A program made the position numbers and the translations under genes. The notes beneath the pieces were generated by a model. The model saw only the letters and a list, made by a program, of their open reading frames with translations. It was not told the DNA's origin and made no database searches. From contig OY997657.1 in NCBI GenBank assembly GCA_963921795.1, forward strand, positions 24,968,157-25,032,156: a DNA stretch of 64,000 nt. Reading direction: 5' to 3'. Shown in pieces: positions 61,865 through 64,000 of this stretch (position 1 is its first letter; each line of letters begins with the position of its first letter). Source of the DNA: Nannobrachium achirus (Eukaryota > Chordata > Actinopteri > Myctophiformes > Myctophidae).

Positions 61865-62516
61865 CAGGGGCGTCACAAGGGGGGGGAAAGGGGGACTGAG
61901 TTACTAGGGCCCAAGGTGGAGGGACTTCAATTATTTTATACTTTAGCTATTGAGAAATAGCAGATATACAAGCTCACTGTGTGGCACCGAGTGCCGGGCT
62001 GCGAGCTTGTAGATTTGTAGAAGTCGTGAAAATATGTGTAAATCTTTGAATATATGTATTTTTTTAGCAAACATTTGTGACTCAAATTCTGCTTCTGGGA
62101 GGTCCCTGGAACTAAATATTTTGAGATCGGGGTCCGTTGCCAAATACATATCATTTTGGGTGTCCTTCACATGAAAAGGTTTGAGCACTATAGGTTTTTC
62201 AAAAAAACCTTAGAAGGTATTTGAAATATTCAAAGACTTGCACAGATTTTCACGTTTTTTCAAAAATAGCAGATCTACAAGCTCGGATATACAATCTTAG
62301 ATATACAAGCGTGGCACTCGGTGCCGCACTGTGAGCTTGTATATCTGCTATTTTTCAATAGTTGAAGCACAACATAATGCGTTCCTAGTATAAATGAGTT
62401 AAACCCCCTCCCCCTATGAAGATGAAGAATATTCAGTCTTCACCAAGTGAAGAACAATCAGCCTTCACCAAGTGAATCCTTGTACCCAGGACCCGGAATT
62501 TGGTGCGACACCCCTG
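61865..62516. mobile_element. DH-hAT element, copy 6
   Basis: Ends CAGGGGCGTCAC / GCGACACCCCTG, flanked by CGTGTGCGTTATG / CGTGTGCGTTACTG, a 13-base near repeat rather than 8. The right palindrome contains an extra ATATACAATCTTAGATATAC piece. The tail holds a duplicated TTCACCAAGTGAA block. Confidence 0.88.
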
Positions 62517-62762
62517 CGTGTGCGTTACTGTATGTGCAGGTGCAGGGTGTTAGCTCGCCCGCGAGCAGCCAGCCACCGCGGCGTACTGTACTGTATATGC
62601 GCGGTCGTCCATTAGGCTCCCAGTGTGTGGCCAGGCTAATTCTGTGTGCCTGGGGGTGCAGGGAGCAGCGTCTCTCTGCGGACCGTGGGCTGGGGGAGAA
62701 AGAACGGCGCTTTAACCTAATTTGGTTCTAATTACAAAGACAGGAAGTCCACCTGCCACACA
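62517..62762. other. Unique spacer
   Basis: No recognised feature. Possibly noncoding conserved DNA at 62600-62755. Confidence 0.4.
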
Positions 62763-62770
62763 TACGGCTG

Positions 62771-62972
62771 CAGGGACGTGCAGAGAATGTTAGAGAGACA
62801 GGGGCTGACATTTCAAAAAGGGCCTTTTGGTGCTTGAACACTGAACTAGGCATAATCAATTTCTTTCACCATTGTAAAAACTGCATTCATGGTCTGGAGA
62901 AGGCACTTTTTACATACGGATAAAAGGGCAGGGGCTCAAGCCCCCTTTGATGTCTATGTGTGCACGTGTCTG
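62771..62972. mobile_element. CAGGNACGTGCAGAG hAT-type MITE, copy 4 (internally deleted)
   Basis: 202 bp, perfect 8-bp duplication TACGGCTG (62763-62770, 62973-62980). The central part including the module is deleted. Confidence 0.93.
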
Positions 62973-62980
62973 TACGGCTG

Positions 62981-63123
62981 TGCTGCTTCTCCCTCTGAAG
63001 GCTTGGAGAGAGAGGGTCTGGAGGAAGGGATGGAGAGAGAGAGAGGGTGAAGGACAGAGAGAGAGAAGGAACAAGAGGGAGAGAGAGAGAGAGGCAGACA
63101 GACAGACATATACTGTTGTAGAG
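62981..63123. repeat. GA-rich low-complexity stretch
   Basis: Interrupted GA units and a CAGA patch. Confidence 0.8.
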
Positions 63124-63383
63124 CACTGTTTCCCAAACAGTGGATCAGGAGGACCCATTTGTTGGTCAGGGACCCATTCTTATGGGAGTCGGGTAAAAAT
63201 ACCATTTTCTTTTCCTACATTTAAAAATATACAGACAAAATGTAAGAAATTCCATAAATAAAAAATACAACAATTAAGAAGTTAGCAGATCTACAAGCTC
63301 ACAGCTTGTAGATCTGCTATTTTCCCTAATTTGAAACGTCTAATTTCTCTTGGGTCTTGAGCTAAAAGGTGTGGGAACCACTG
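63124..63383. mobile_element. hAT-like MITE (CACTGTTTCCCA / GTGGGAACCACTG)
   Basis: Flanks TTGTAGAG / CTGCAGAG agree at 6 of 8. It carries a minimal module (63281-63333), AGCAGATCTACAAGCTC directly joined to ACAGCTTGTAGATCTGC, the shortest clean form in the window. Confidence 0.75.
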
Positions 63384-63940
63384 CTGCAGAGAAAGAGAGA
63401 AGCTTTGGCATTGCTCGAATTGCTTACATTTTTTGCAGCCAGCTCTGTGACTATCACCACAGTGGATTGTAATTTGTTCCACGAACATTTCAGTTTGCTG
63501 TTATGAAACAAAAACTACCCTTCCCATGTGGTAAAGAAGTCTATTTTATCGCACAGCAGGTTGTGTACCTTCACAGCTGTGACAGCTGATATAAAACTGA
63601 ATGTTTTGAATATTTTCCCCATCGTTAAATATTTGAAAAGCAAATAGCCCATTAGATAAGAATTTCTCAAGGAGCCCTGGGACGCTTGCGAATGTCAAAA
63701 TGAATGTTATCTGACGAGAACAAAGCGGCACTGTGTCGACGTGCCTAAAATCCCATGGCTAGAAACGTGCACCATTACAGCTATGCCAAATATTAAATCA
63801 GCCTCGATATGCATCTCTTCATCGGCAACTTAGATTTACATCCCAGTGTTATTACTTTGTGGAGTTTGGATTATTCTGAGTTTGCCAGTGCTGGCATTAG
63901 CATTAGATAGACTGTCACAGAGTATCTGTGTTGTTTGAAC
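63384..63940. other. Unique spacer
   Basis: No gene recognised. Evenly composed, possibly noncoding conserved DNA near 63740-63890. Confidence 0.45.
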
Positions 63941-64000
63941 TAGGGATGTGACGATACGCGATATCGTTTATCGTGATAAAAAAAACACTCACGATAATCG
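63941..64000. mobile_element. TAGGGATGGGACGATA MITE, cut by the window end
   Basis: TAGGGATGTGACGATACGCG followed by the family's CACTCACGATAATCG block. Confidence 0.85.

Overview
The window looks like a gene-poor stretch of a teleost fish nuclear genome, either intergenic or inside a large intron. Supporting signs are dense long (CA)n, (GA)n and (TC)n microsatellites, a tRNA-derived SINE with the CT-rich/AATAAAGG-type tail common in spiny-rayed fishes, LINE-type tails ending in ATCTATCTATC, interrupted TTAGGG-like strings and a very high load of short non-autonomous DNA transposons. I see no intact protein-coding gene. Nearly every long open frame is a translated microsatellite (poly Ser-Leu, Arg-Glu, Cys-Val, His-Thr) or lies inside a transposon. 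Two short splice-flanked segments (28211-28244 and 34317-34420) are the only exon candidates, both weak.

Much of the window is made of MITE-like elements, many with target-site duplications (TSDs) that can be read directly. Families are named here by their ends: (1) TCGTC family, terminal inverted repeat (TIR) TCGTCGTTGTCGGGTGGAAA, usually flanked by TA, about 13 copies; (2) TAGGGATGGGACGATA family, 8-bp TSDs, hAT-type; (3) double-hairpin (DH) cassettes, ending either at TTAA/TTAT (DH-TTAA) or in CAGGGGYGTC with 8-bp TSDs (DH-hAT); (4) CAGGGGTCTTC family, hAT-type; (5) CAGTGGCGTCAG family, hAT-type; (6) CAGGNACGTGCAGAG family, hAT-type; (7) CAGTGGTGGAAG family; (8) long foldback elements (TTAAAG... 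or TTAAGGGAGTAG...); (9) an ATATGGGCAT family; plus singletons, including one PIF/Harbinger-like and one Helitron-like element.

The striking feature is that at least ten of these otherwise unrelated families carry the same palindromic module, about 45-85 bp long. Its left arm reads (AAAATAGC)NGATCTACAAGC, its right arm GCTTGTAGATCTGCTATTTT, and between them is a GC-rich apex of a few interchangeable types. About 60 whole or partial copies are visible. The outer stem continues into sequence specific to the carrier family (GTGAAAACAG, TTGCCAAAAAATAG, CTATTGAAAAATAG, TAGTGGAAATAG), paired changes occur in both arms, and many copies are shortened symmetrically at the apex. In DH cassettes two modules sit in inverted orientation near the two ends. 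This is the best candidate here for an undescribed system: a palindrome shared between, moved among, or repeatedly converted across transposon families with different end chemistries.

Layout: 1-10 kb has GA, GTCT and TTCC satellites and the first DH, TCGTC, hAT and Harbinger elements; 10-24 kb has nested hAT/DH/TCGTC elements and CA tracts; 24-34 kb is TCGTC, DH and the SINE, with the longest unique stretches (25.3-26.8, 28.9-30.0 kb); 34-45 kb is a dense DH/hAT succession; 45-53 kb holds Helitron-like and multiply nested elements; 52.7-54.2 kb is a nested ATATGGGCAT/(GGAC)n block; 55-64 kb returns to DH, TCGTC and hAT copies with unique spacers.
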